Source: Pristionchus mayeri
Taxonomy: Eukaryota; Nematoda; Chromadorea; Rhabditida; Neodiplogasteridae
Assembly (NCBI GenBank): GCA_036245805.1
Contig: BTRK01000006.1
Span: forward strand, 40,304,901 to 40,368,900
DNA: 64,000 bases
Direction of reading: 5' to 3'
Of this stretch, positions 1 to 10,376 are shown piece after piece. The notes under the pieces were generated by a model. It searched no databases, was not told the origin of the DNA, and was given only the letters and a program-made list of their open reading frames with translations. Every line of letters starts with the position of its first letter. Position 1 is the first letter of the stretch. A program made the position numbers and the translations under genes.

Positions 1-10
1 GACTATATCC

Positions 11-1297
11 ACAGAAGCTAATGAATGAGAGAAACTTGCTCGACTCTTTTATTGTGATGCAATGGTGTAAGTCGGAACCTTCACCCTTTTATGGAGGATT
101 CCAAGCTGGGTGCGCAGGCGCATTTACAGTCTAATTAGTGGCCAGTGGGAAGGAGCTGACCTCTCCGAGAGATCAACGATAACCCGATGAAGCAATAAAT
201 CAAGATGTGAAAACACTGCATTAACCGTGAATTTGTCAAGCATTTGTGGCCAAAGATGCACAAAATACTTTATCGGTACGGATGAACTAAGATCACAATG
301 CAAGTTGCATACATGCTCTCCTCATGTTCTTTCCTAATTTGCTTGATTATTTGCATGCAATCGTATTCCACCTTCCTCATGACTCTCATTCGCTCCATTT
401 CAATTCTCCTCTCTTCTCTCTCCCTTTATCTTCTTCAGCGTTGCCATACGTCATGAAGATATTGATCAGGAGAGAAGAGAGGAAGGGGAGAAGCCTTAGA
501 TTTCTCAATAACAAACTTGCGGCGTGTCAGGACTTACCGAAAGATAATGAGATCTCCTCTATAGCTTTCTTTCTCACTTATTAGAGAAGAAGTAGAGATG
601 ATATATGCATCTTCATTGTTAGCAAAATATAAGGCTCAAGCAGAATACTCTTGAACATCCGAAATATGGGAGAGCAAAATTTGAATGAAAAAGAGGAACG
701 ATTTCCATCCAAATTAGGAGCGAGGGATAAGTGAGAAAGAAAGCTATAGAGGAGATCTCATTATCTTTCGGTAGGTCCTGACACGCCGCAAGTTTGTTAT
801 TGAGAAATCTAAGGCTTCTCCCCTTCCTCTCTTCTCTCCTGATCAATATCTTCATGACGTATGGCAACGCTGAAGAAGATAAAGGGGGAGTGAAGAGAGG
901 AGAATTGAAATGGAGCGAATGAGAGTCATGAGGAAGGTGGAATACGATTGCATGCAAATAATCAAGCAAATTAGGAAAGAACATGAGGAGAGCATGTATG
1001 CAACTTGCATTGTGATCTTAGTGCATCCGTACCGATAAAGTATTTTGTGCATCTTTGGCCACAAATGCTTGACAAATTCACGGTTAATGCAGTGTTTTCA
1101 CATCTTGATTTATTGCTTCATCGGGTTATCGTTGATCTCTCGGAGAGGTCAGCTCCTTCCCACTGGCCACTAATTGGACTGTAAATGCGCCTGCGCACCC
1201 AGCTTGGAATCCTCCATAAAAGGGTGAGGGTTCCGACTTACACCATTGCATCACAATAAAAGAGTCGAGCAAGTTTCTCTCATTCATTAGCTTCTGT
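11..1297. repeat. 571-bp inverted duplication of the copy A upstream region
   Basis: Positions 11-581 are the reverse complement of 727-1297 with only a few mismatches and no net gap: every pair of positions sums to 1308. The spacer 582-726 is single-copy here but matches the normal upstream flank of the related units at about 28550-28690 and 34080-34220. The right arm is the ordinary promoter region of the downstream gene, so the left arm is the added, inverted copy. It stops just short of exon 1. Near identity means the event is recent, or it is an assembly fold-back error. Confidence 0.9.
1215..1222 (+). promoter_or_regulatory. TATA-like box of copy A
   Basis: CATAAAAG lies about 110 bases upstream of the ATG at 1326 and is kept in the equivalent place in copies B (about 15870) and C (about 29148). 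The conservation between paralogues supports a core promoter role, but no start site can be seen directly. Confidence 0.4.
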
Positions 1298-1325
1298 GTT
1301 CCCCTGCTCACACCCTTCTCTCCTG

Positions 1326-3377
1326 ATGCCTCCTTTCACGTCTCCTAAGAATTGCGTCGACTCCATGGGACACAAAGGTGAGTCTATCTGATGGGATAAA
1401 TGACATTTACCGATTTTCAGCGCGGACGATTGTTCGGTCACAGTCGATCATTCTTCTTCACATGCGCGATTCTCCCATTTCGAGCAATAAGAGAAGGAAG
1501 GAAATGAAGAGGATTGTGAAGACGAGAATGGCCGAGATAATTGAGGTGGGTTAATTAGCAAATTTGCCTTACAATATCAATTGTTCACTCGTATTTTGTT
1601 CGATCTATCCATGTACTAACATTTAGTACAAATGTGTCAATCAAGACGAATAATTGAAATGATCCCTTGTAGAAGCACTCCGATCTCCCTACTGCCCGTG
1701 CTATTCAAGCAGATTGGGAGAGACGAAAAGTCGCCTGGGAAAGAGAAAGGAAGAGGAAAATGTCAAGAAGAGACGAACTCCGAATCACTCTGGCTGTTGG
1801 AGACATTCGATTCAAGGCCCATCAGACTGTGAGTCACTTACCGTAATCTGACAAGACCTTACTATAGTAATGAATGAATTCTGCAATTTGTTGAGAATTC
1901 GGGACTGTCAATTACTGTATCATGATACTATTAGGTTGATGCAAAAGTTTCTTTCTTTTTTTCTGAAAGGAACATTTTTAGCTTCCCCAGTTCTTTCCAT
2001 TTGATCAATCAACTAATGACTTTTCACTGTTGATACCGGCATTAGTCTACTCTATAACGGGCACTATGTTGATCCAATTTGATCGGCGAGAATAGGACAG
2101 CTTAATTGGGAAGTAATCGAACCAGGTCTATATTACCGACTTTTCAATCGCCCGAAGCTCCGAGCAGGAAAGTGCTGGGGCTAAATTTGACACGTTATTG
2201 TGGAGTAGTATGTTTCGGTATGTAGTATGACACGAAAAGAGTATTCTGCAACGAATATCATTTTTGAAACATTGGCCCAAATATAGAAATAGACGTTTCA
2301 AAGTTTTGGAATTTCAATTAATGATCACTGTATTCTTGCGCGAAGATGAAGAGGGATAAATTGCGATTTATTCTGAAGTACCTTACTGTGTAAGCATGCA
2401 TGCATAATTAGGAAAGGATTCGCCCGGCGGTTCATGAGCTGAATTTTTTGAAACTATGATTTTGAGACGCTGGAACACTTTTTGATGTCCGTTGTTTCCG
2501 ACGCACATTCGAATGCGGATTTATTGTGTTCATCTGAAGAATCAACTCTTGTCCTAGTGCTGTTTTAATTAGCAGATCAAGTACATCACGATTATAAGAA
2601 AATCAGGACCCAAACAAAAACGTTAAAAAATTGCAGTTTTCCTATATTTCGTTTCGAAAATTTACCAGCATCTTTATGAGATACGTATATTGAAAGCAAA
2701 CACACGAAAGCAATCTACTATCACGGCCATAACATATAGTTTTTAGAAAATCGTGAACGCCTACACACGCCAGCAGAAATTTGAAAAATAAAAAAAGAAA
2801 GAAACTGTTGCATCAACCTGATACTTCGTTAGCTCCAGAAGTGTTAGATATTACATTTCCAACAAAATCTGATCTCGAAGGTTCCATTATTTTTTCAAGA
2901 TCTCCCGAGCTGAAGTTGAAATCGAGACATGGAAGAATGAATCTGCACTGAAAATGCTCGAGATCAACCTGAAGGAGCGAATCGAGTAGTGAGTTATTAT
3001 GGAATTGAATTGCATTTATTCATTAATAGTTATTTTGTTTTGTAATTAGTTAACTAAATTCCGATATTTTCAGTGAGTTGATGAGGCAGTGCGCGAAGAA
3101 ATCGGGCTTCGATGTCAGTGAGATCAAGGAAGATCACCGAATGAAGAAGAGAGAAGAAAGGTGAGAATCATAGGATGAAATTCAGGTCACCTTCTCGTAT
3201 TTTACGGGACAAATCACTACTTTCTGGCAGCGAACGAGTGACATTTTATTAAAATAAGTGTTTTAGTAGCAGTTGAATAAGTCATTCTATTCCAGCGATG
3301 CCAAAATCCGAATGGAATCAGAGCCAGATGAGAGTATGGATGACGAACTCTTCGCTCTTTTGAATGGAGACGAGTGA
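1326..3377 (+). CDS. Unrecognised charged protein, multicopy family, copy A (six exons, intact)
   Basis: Exons 1326-1377, 1421-1545, 1673-1828, 2900-2988, 3074-3160 and 3296-3377 join in phase into 196 codons plus a stop. Two further copies in the window (15992-17110 and 29260-30462) have the same six exons with identical phases, which is strong evidence for the model. The protein is very rich in Arg, Lys and Glu. It has a basic stretch at the end of exon 2 (SSNKRRKEMKR), a long region in exons 3-5 that looks helical or coiled, and an acidic tail (EPDESMDDELF). There is no signal peptide or membrane segment, so a soluble, perhaps nuclear, protein is plausible. I do not recognise the family and assign no function. 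Intron 3 is long only because it holds a mariner-type element. The exon 4 acceptor is TTCAAG rather than the usual TTCCAG of copy B. TGA is at 3375-3377. Confidence 0.75.
1931..2821. mobile_element. Non-autonomous mariner-type element in intron 3 of copy A
   Basis: The 891-bp insert is absent from the same intron in copies B and C, which gives a clean empty site. It is flanked by TA on both sides (1929-1930 and 2822-2823). Its terminal inverted repeats begin TTAGGTTGATGCAAAAGTTT at the left and read TCAGGTTGATGCAACAGTTT inward from the right. The TA target and the AGGTTG..GCAA termini are typical of mariner elements. No transposase frame is visible, so it must have been moved in trans. Confidence 0.85.
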
Positions 3378-4350
3378 ATATTATTATAAATGTTACAATA
3401 TACTACTATTATTATCGATATTTTCATTAATTTTTGATTGTTTGATACACATATTGATTGTAAGTTGAATAAATTTATTAAAGCATGAATAATGAAAGCC
3501 AAAGTGCTACAATCTATGGTTAATTAATTTGAGAAGTTTGCATATAGAAAACTATGTCTGAAGTTTATTCGCAACTGTACAATTAATTGAAATGCAAAGG
3601 TTTATTGAATTAAATTTTATACAATCGATACCCTGAACATCACGTAGATGATAGCTTCACCTTCTAGGAATTGAGCCAGCTGAGTGTGCTCATGTAGAGA
3701 AATGCTCGATATTTTGGCGTCGATACTCGGGCCTCTTGCACTGTCAAAGGTTTACCAACGTATGCGGAATCTGGAATGACAGATCTTAATGATTATTTCT
3801 CTCCCAAACTTACAGAACATAATCAATTGTAAATAATATTTCTTGTTTTAGTTGAATACTGAATATGTACACTCTCCATTAAGGGCAGAAGTAGAGATGA
3901 TGTATACATCTGAAAAGTTAGCCAAAATAAGACACAAATAGAATATTCGTGAATTTGCAAAACATGGCAGAGTAAGATTTGAATGAATACGATGAAATAT
4001 TTGCTTCCTAGATTTCTGTAAACGATAATTATTAATGAGATCCCATGAAGAGACCGCCTTCCTTCTCTGACTCAAGATACGACATGATACGTCCTATGCT
4101 TGTTATTGAGACTTCAAAGTCAACTTTCCCTCCTCTTCTCTCCCGATCAATATTCATATGACGAATAACAACACAGAAAACGATGGATCACAGAAAAAGA
4201 AGAGAGTACAGAGGGAGGAGATGAGAGTTGAAATAGATATTAAGAGAGTCATGACGACGATCGTATAGCTTCGATGCGTGACGTGGACTTCACTTCTCTT
4301 TCAATAGAAGTATACTTTCATATATAATTCATGCACCACGTATTTAACCT
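3378..4350. repeat. Downstream and flank blocks of the multicopy unit (unit A)
   Basis: This stretch matches the DNA behind copy B (17210-17640), in front of copy C (28250-28730) and in front of the fused receptor (33830-34250), with more diverged versions at 30700-31400, 35700-36400 and 36540-37480. It holds a possible tiny spliced frame on the minus strand (3664-3820), a block around 3875-3910 with a conserved acceptor-like TTTTCAGATG (minus strand), and a purine-rich promoter-like block around 4080-4270. Confidence 0.7.
3664..3820 (-). CDS. Candidate tiny two-exon gene, convergent with copy A
   Basis: On the minus strand an ATG at 3820 is followed after seven bases by a GTAAGT donor, a 43-base intron (3771-3813) ending CATTCCAG, and an open exon 3664-3770 that ends in TAG. 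The joined peptide has 37 residues and includes VGKPLTVQEA and PKYRAF. Unit B (17373-17530) has the same splice sites, the same exon length and the same stop, with 8 of 35 exon-2 residues changed. Units C and D keep the donor and acceptor but diverge or shift frame. In-frame stops lie just upstream of the ATG in all four. It may be coding, an untranslated-region intron, or the end of a larger gene. There is no signal peptide and no recognisable domain. Confidence 0.3.
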
Positions 4351-5110
4351 GGCGTGATCATGAGGAGAAAATAAATTGCTGCAGGAAGGTGAAGCACGGA
4401 CACAACAAAACTAGCGACCTCGGGTTGTGCGTAGCGAGCCCCGTCAGCAACTGTTTCGGATAGTTCGAGGCCTCACGAGCCTTCAGCAACAATTATCCTA
4501 AACACACAACACTTTTTAAAAGAGATCGCCGAGGAGAGTCGCATGGTCTAATTGTAGGTCTACGATGAGATTGAAGCGAGTTATTGAAGCGTGACTGATA
4601 AACAAACAAACATGCGAACTGACAGGCACACATCTTGTCTTTTTTCTACATACTAATTGTGCCTCTTCAGAGAATAACAGGAGAATACTGAACACTCATA
4701 GCAAGGAAAACTGATCTCACTTATTTTTACTTGTTTTCCTGATGTTGGATGAAGCTACTTAAAAGTTGCATAACTTAGTCGTTTACATTTTTTTTAAATT
4801 CTAAACGAAAATCTGAAAAAAATAAACCAATTTCATCGTTTGCTCACATTGGCCAAGCGGACGACGACATTGTCCGGGATATTCGACACAAGAATGCCCC
4901 CTCCTTCATATCGTCAATGATTGCCGTTGGTGAACAATATGTGCATACAATTTATTTTGACTTTTTTAAAACCTGAGGACATTTATTTATGGTATTTGGT
5001 TTTCCTTTTAGATTTCTTTCTCGAGTTTCGAAAATATATCGCGCTAAAGAAATTCGCAGTCAAATCAACTTTCTATTATTGCAGTAACACTCGAGCATTG
5101 GGCTAATCGC
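4351..5110. other. Intergenic, repeat fragments only
   Basis: Positions 4420-4490 share a diverged motif (CCCCGTCAGCAACT...TTCGGA, then GGCCTCACGAGCCTT) with 13085-13135, so both are copies of one short dispersed repeat. From about 5030 the sequence matches 12620-12740 and belongs to the outer repeat described next. I see no gene. Confidence 0.5.
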
Positions 5111-5114
5111 TTAA

Positions 5115-6612
5115 GAGACGTTCCACGAGAAAACGTAGCTTTTGGGTGGGGTCAACGGACGACTTTTTTGCAACCCCCCACAACTTTTCGCTGGTGAAGT
5201 TCGCATACCGAGTGCTGATATTTGGTACAATATGAAGGGCTGTGGTGCACTTTCCGAAAAATGCCAGACCAGGCCCAAAAAAAATCGAAAATTTCAAATT
5301 TTTGAAAAGTACGATATTATAGGTTTTCTAGGTCAATTTTCAATGAAAATAACGAAAAACATACTTTGATAGCGATCAGACATCGCGAAAGTGTCCAAAA
5401 TTCCGATTTTCGTTGTTTTTTGACTCCCCTGAAAAATTTTTCTCCGCGTATCCCTGAGATTTCCACATTTTCGGATTCTCCTTGCAAAACTGCATACTAT
5501 ACTCGAAAATTAGCGAATTTTATAGATGGTCCCAAAAATTATAAGATTTCGATCTTGACATACTCATAGATGACATTTTCCAAAATTCAGATTTCGGGTT
5601 CCACACATAACTCATTCAAAAGAGCATGAAAAGTTATGTCCAAAACCAAAAAAGTACTTGAATCTGTCAACGATGACGTCAGTTAGGCATGATCATTTGG
5701 AATACTTCATGCAAAACGACGATAAATATTTCGGCTATAACATTTTTAAATCTCATTTTCGTGGCCTGTGATATCGAAATTCGAATTCTACGAGTGAAAT
5801 TACGTTAGAAAATGCCTAATTTGTTCATTTTTCAAAAAAAATTTGAAATTCCATATTTCTGTTGAAAATTTTGGCCCGAAAAAAGGTGAAAAACTTGAAA
5901 TCTCGGAATGTTTTGCAAAGTGCAGTTTTTAACGTAATTTCACTCGTAGAATTCGAATTTCGATATCCCAAGTCACAAAAATGTGATTTGAAAATGTTAT
6001 AGTCGAAATACTTCTCGTCTTTTTGCATGAAGTATTTCAAATGATCATGCCTAACTGATGTCAGTGTTGGTGGATTCCGATACTTTTTTGGTTTTGGACA
6101 TAACTTTTTATGCTCTTTCGAATGAGTTATGTGTGGAACCCGAAATCTGAATTTTGAAAAATGTCGTCTCTGAGTATGTCAAGATCGAAATCTTATAATT
6201 TCTGGGACCATCTATAAAATTTCCTAATGTTCGAGTATATTGTGCAGTTTTGCACGGAGAATCCGAAAATGAGGAAATCTCAGGGATACGCGGAGAAAAT
6301 TTTTCAGGGGAGTCAAAAAACTACGAAAATCGGAGTTTTGGACACTTTTGCGATGTCTGATCGCTATCAAAGTATGTTTTTCGTTATTTTCATCGAAAAA
6401 TAGACCTAGAAAACTTATAATATCGTACTTTTCAAAAATTTGAAATTTTCGATTTTTTTGGGCCTGGTCTGGCATTTTTCGGAAAGTGCACCACAGCCCT
6501 TCATATTGTGCCAAATATCAGCACTCGGTATGGGAACTTCACCAGCGAAAAGTTGAGGGGGGTTGCAAAAAAGTCATCCGTAGGGTTGGCACGTTTTCTC
6601 GTGGAAGGTCTC
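5115..6612. mobile_element. 1.5-kb foldback element with TTAA target duplication
   Basis: The element is almost wholly palindromic. The left arm (5115 to about 5820) and right arm (about 5825-6612) are reverse complements with scattered changes. It is flanked by TTAA at 5111-5114 and 6613-6616, and its ends read GAGAC(G/C)TTCCACGAGAAAACG. TTAA duplication is the hallmark of piggyBac-type transposition. No transposase frame is visible, so it is a non-autonomous foldback. The empty site is seen around 12700. Confidence 0.8.
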
Positions 6613-6799
6613 TTAATAATATGATGCCCGATTTGTTTCAAGTATCATGTATTTCCAAAAAAACGGATGGAAATCACAAATTGAAAGTATTCTGCAATTT
6701 CCTGTATCTGCATATTCAACATATGTTTTATGATCTTTAAATTACTACTCTCTAGGGAGTGAATTAACTAACTGGCTTGTTATCAGCTAATATTACAAC

Positions 6800-7492
6800 C
6801 ATAGTTGCCCAACACTGGCGGCGAGGTGTTTTCATACCATGACCCCCTATTCATGGTTAAAAATCAATTGGTAGGTCAATGGTAGGTCAAGACTAGGTAC
6901 CGTACCCAATCGATAGTACAGTACCCCCAGATACCGTATACCACTACCGTATCCCGCTATTATCGCAAACTAACTTTATTTTTAAAAAGTTCTCGTACCG
7001 TGTCTAATCGATTCTACAGTACACAAGTGACTACCGTAACCCAGTTCCTTGGGTCAAACATTTTTCTAAAAAATTATAATCGATCGATAAATTTTTCCAA
7101 AGTATCCTACCGTATATCTTATTACTGTAGAATTATTTTGCATTCGATTTAGGATTTTTAGAAAAATGTTTGACATTTTTAGAAAAATGTTTGACCCAAG
7201 GAACTGGGTTACGGTAGTTACTTGTGTACTGTAGAATCGATTAGACACGGTACCAGGACTTTTTAAAAATAATGTTAGTTTGCGATAATCGCGGGATACG
7301 GTAGTGGTATACGGTATCTGGGGGTACTGTACTATCGATTGGGTACGGTACCTGGTCTTGACCTACCATTGACCTACCGACCTATTTTTGCCCGGGGTTC
7401 ATGGTTTCGCACTGCTCCCCTCAAATCGAGGGGAGCAGTGCGAAACCATGAATAGGGGGTCATGGGGGTCGCCGCCGGCGTGGGCAACTATG
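6800..7492. mobile_element. hAT-like foldback element with 8-bp target duplication
   Basis: The 693-bp insert is flanked by the 8-bp direct repeat ATTACAAC (6792-6799 and 7493-7500). Its terminal inverted repeats start CATAGTTGCCCA. The 8-bp duplication and the termini fit the hAT superfamily. Both arms contain short repeats of ACCGTA and TACCGTA type. A perfect 23-bp hairpin with a 5-base loop sits inside at 7400-7450. No transposase is visible. Confidence 0.8.
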
Positions 7493-7739
7493 ATTACAAC
7501 CTGAATTCTCATGATACTCCCACGCCAAAATACAGTATCCCACTCCTTTCACGAGAATCGTTCTGTCGAGGAATCACTTCGTTTCTTTTTACCTCTTATC
7601 TTTTGGTTCAATTTATTAATCAATGAAAATCTGAAAACTGATCTGAAGAATCAAGCTGAACAGCTCCTAGTGTAGTGCCCTTTTTCAACGTGCATTCTCC
7701 CCTAATACCTTCTGAGCTGATTCTTCCACATTCATTTAA

Positions 7740-8232
7740 AGGAGGAGTAAAAGCAAACGCGCGACCGGTTGAAATATGTTTCAATTAGGGAGAGAACTCT
7801 CTTCAAGTCGCGCACTCTCTCGCTCGTTGCCTGAGCTTTCCCTGACTTGGCTCGCAGCCAACTAACGATAGCTCTGTTCGGAATGGAAATGCCAATGTGA
7901 AAATTTCGGAGCTTCATATCGTTGGGCAGATCGAAGCAGTGCATATGAAAGCTTCAGAAATTGAATTTTGCCTTTACTCCTCCTTTAAAGGAGGAGTAAA
8001 CTCAAAATTCAATTGTTGAATTTATCATATGCACTGCCTAGAGCTCCACAACGATAAGAAGCTCCGAAATTTTCACTTTGATAACTCTATTCCGAACAGA
8101 GTTATAGCTAGTTGGCTGGGAGCCAGAACAGGGAAAGCTCAGGGAAGGGGCGAGATAGCATGCGACTTGAAGAGAGTGCGTCCCTAGGTGAAATATATTG
8201 TAACCGGGCGCGCGTTTGAATTTACTCCTCCT
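7740..8232. mobile_element. Head-to-head dimer of a ~245-bp TTAA MITE
   Basis: Two copies of the same MITE lie back to back, at 7740-7984 and 7989-8232 in opposite orientation, with single TTAA tetramers at 7736-7739, 7985-7988 (shared) and 8233-8236. Each copy begins and ends with AGGAGGAGTAAA. A monomer of the same family is at 51629-51872, also between TTAA sites. The shared middle TTAA suggests that one copy landed exactly at the target site of the other. Confidence 0.85.
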
Positions 8233-8426
8233 TTAAGCCCGTGTATTTTGGAGTAAATCGGTTCTCACACTGTTTTGGGAGTCCCAACACGTAGCTCAAA
8301 TGGAATCTCAGTGAGCAAAATTTGCAAAGAAATTACGATGCTTTATTATGGTTTCAGAATCATTCTTAGCGCTTTTGTTGTTTCGAGAGGCCTACATTTA
8401 TCCGTTTAATGTCTCGTGTCAAAATT

Positions 8427-10106
8427 GGGGTATCCCATAAGTCCGTTTAATTTTTTTAAATCAGAATAACTCAGTTAGCAATCAAGAGCCTTTTTAAAAA
8501 AGGGTTACCATGAAACATAATCATGGACTCTCACAACGATTGTACTGCATGCTAAGTACTGTACGGTGGTATTCCCTAATTCTGCGCAACGCACTATTTG
8601 CGTAATTCGACTATATACTTATGTAAATTACATTAAACTCGATCTCACAATCCATATTTTCACATTAAAAATCCATTAAACTCAATAACAACGAAGAAAA
8701 CCGATGATAAGCAACGTGGTGTAATGCAGCGTGCATCTCGAAATTCCGTCTTTTCCTAATCCAGCTGCATTTTTCTCAATCAATGGCTTGAATGGCTACA
8801 GTATTTTCAATTTGCCTGCATTTTCAATGAACTTTAGAAATTAATTTTGCAACTTGTAGACATTTATTTAACATGAAACCAAGTGATTTCTGATCGGAAA
8901 AGCGCCCTCTATAACCCCATGGTGCCAGTTTGTTGTTCGCGAGACTCGTGGGAACCCTTTTTTAATCAGTGTTGCTGGTAAACAAAGTATTGCATCATGC
9001 TGACGTTGCGTGCTTTTGTGACATCAGTCCCTAAGCTTTTACATCGATTTTAGTGATGGACACTAATCACGACTTGCGTGAGGTTGTGCTACATTCATTC
9101 CGTCTTGGCCGCTCCGCGAAGGAAGCCCACACTGACCTGGTGCAATCGGAAGGGGGTGATGCACCCTCCCTTCACTTCTGTCACAAGTTATACTCCCGCT
9201 TCAAGAAAAGAGAGTTTGGTCTCGATGATCATCCGGTTCTGGACGCTCTCTTTCAACCAATCCGAATAAACAGGACAATAAGCTGAGTGTGCGCGGCGTA
9301 CAGAAGGAGACGGGCGCTCCAAATCCACCTGGCATGAATATTCCATCAGGCTGGGAAGAGGCCAAAGCTCCCTTCAGTGATCCCGCATGACCTCACTCCG
9401 GCGCAGCTCAAAAAGCGAGTCGATGTGTGTCGGGAATTGCTCAGCCGCGGATCGGCCCGTGGATGGTTCAAGAAGATAATAGCAGTGGATGAGAAGTGGA
9501 CCACCTACGATAATCCTGAAAGGAGACTTCAATGGGTGGATTCCCACGAGACTCCCATTCCCGTCCCGAAGAAGGAATTGCACGGGAAGAAGGAGATGCT
9601 CTGTTGCTTCTTCTCGATTCTCGGACCGATCTACTGGTAGATCATCCCCCCTGGCATCAGCATCAATGCCGAACTCTTCGCTAAACAACTGGAAGAGGAA
9701 GCCATAAGAGTCCCTCCTGAACTCCTGAGCCAGAGTAAAATCCTGATGCTCATGCGAGTCCTCACCATTCAAAATCAACCCAGAAGAAACTGGAAGAGGT
9801 GAACATCGAATGGATTCCCCATCCACCGTACTCCCCGGACATCTCCCCTTGCGACTACCATTGCTTCCATTCCCTGTCTAATTTCTGCAGGAGAAAGAAA
9901 TTCAAGGACCGCGACGAGATTGCGAGGTAATTCGTGGAATGGGCTGTCTCGAAGAAACCCGAGTTCTGGAAGAAAGGAATCGAGGCACTGCCCAATCGCT
10001 GGAGGAAGGTCGAGGGAAAGAAGGGGGCCCACATTGTTCATTGATAATTGTCAATTATTGAATAACACATAAAACAAAAAAATTAAACGGACCTATGGGA
10101 CACCCC
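8427..10106. mobile_element. Decayed mariner transposon
   Basis: Terminal inverted repeats of about 30 bp (GGGGTATCCCATAAGTCCGT at the left, GGGGTGTCCCATAGGTCCGT inward from the right) bound an element of about 1.68 kb that contains a broken mariner transposase frame (9056-10043). TA is present at the right edge (10107-10108) and appears mutated to TT at the left. About 630 bases precede the coding part, which is long for a mariner. Confidence 0.8.
9056..10043 (+). pseudogene. Mariner transposase pseudogene
   Basis: The start (MDTNHDLREVVLHSFRLG) matches the helix-turn-helix N-terminus of mariner transposases. Later blocks are LTPAQLKKRVDVCRELL, the first catalytic region AVDEKW, GPIYW followed by an in-frame TAG at 9638-9640, PPGISINAELFAKQL, a degenerate second catalytic region, and the diagnostic IEWIPHPPYSPDISPCDYH, in which the D,D34D-type third Asp is expected. 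The parts lie in several frames, with a stop at 9284-9286 and another near 9930. The enzyme would cut and paste DNA at TA sites. This copy cannot make one protein. Confidence 0.9.
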
Positions 10107-10376
10107 TATGTGCGGTTCTTACGATAGATTGCAAAATCGAAACCAAAGTGCACGTGAACAATCATTTTCTGCAATTCACGGTAACATGTGTTGTAGACGG
10201 TTTTCCAACTTGCGCATGCTTAGCTGCATGAACATCGCTCAGTTGGGAATAATAATGAGATCTATTTATTTCTTGATCATTGGTAGTCTCGATACCGTAT
10301 TTATACCGATGGCAATCATTTCAAACTCATCTCGCAGTGCTTGGTGAACGAGTTACAACTTAAATTATACAAAAAT

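Larger units (their letters stand above)
5030..7560. repeat. Dispersed repeat split by two later insertions
   Basis: The flanks 5050-5114, 6613-6799 and 7493-7560 line up in order with a continuous copy at 12640-12930. The two gaps coincide exactly with the foldback element 5115-6612 and the hAT-like element 6800-7492. The 12.6-kb copy therefore acts as a natural empty site for both insertions. Confidence 0.75.

Noticed and set aside
619..984. Open frames repeated in both arms (MFFPNLLDYLHAIVFHL)
   Set aside because: They are antisense frames within the duplicated promoter block. They are conserved only because the DNA is duplicated, and broken in other units.
9374..9826. 150-codon minus-strand open frame
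   Set aside because: It is antisense to the mariner transposase remnant, whose plus-strand motifs are clear.
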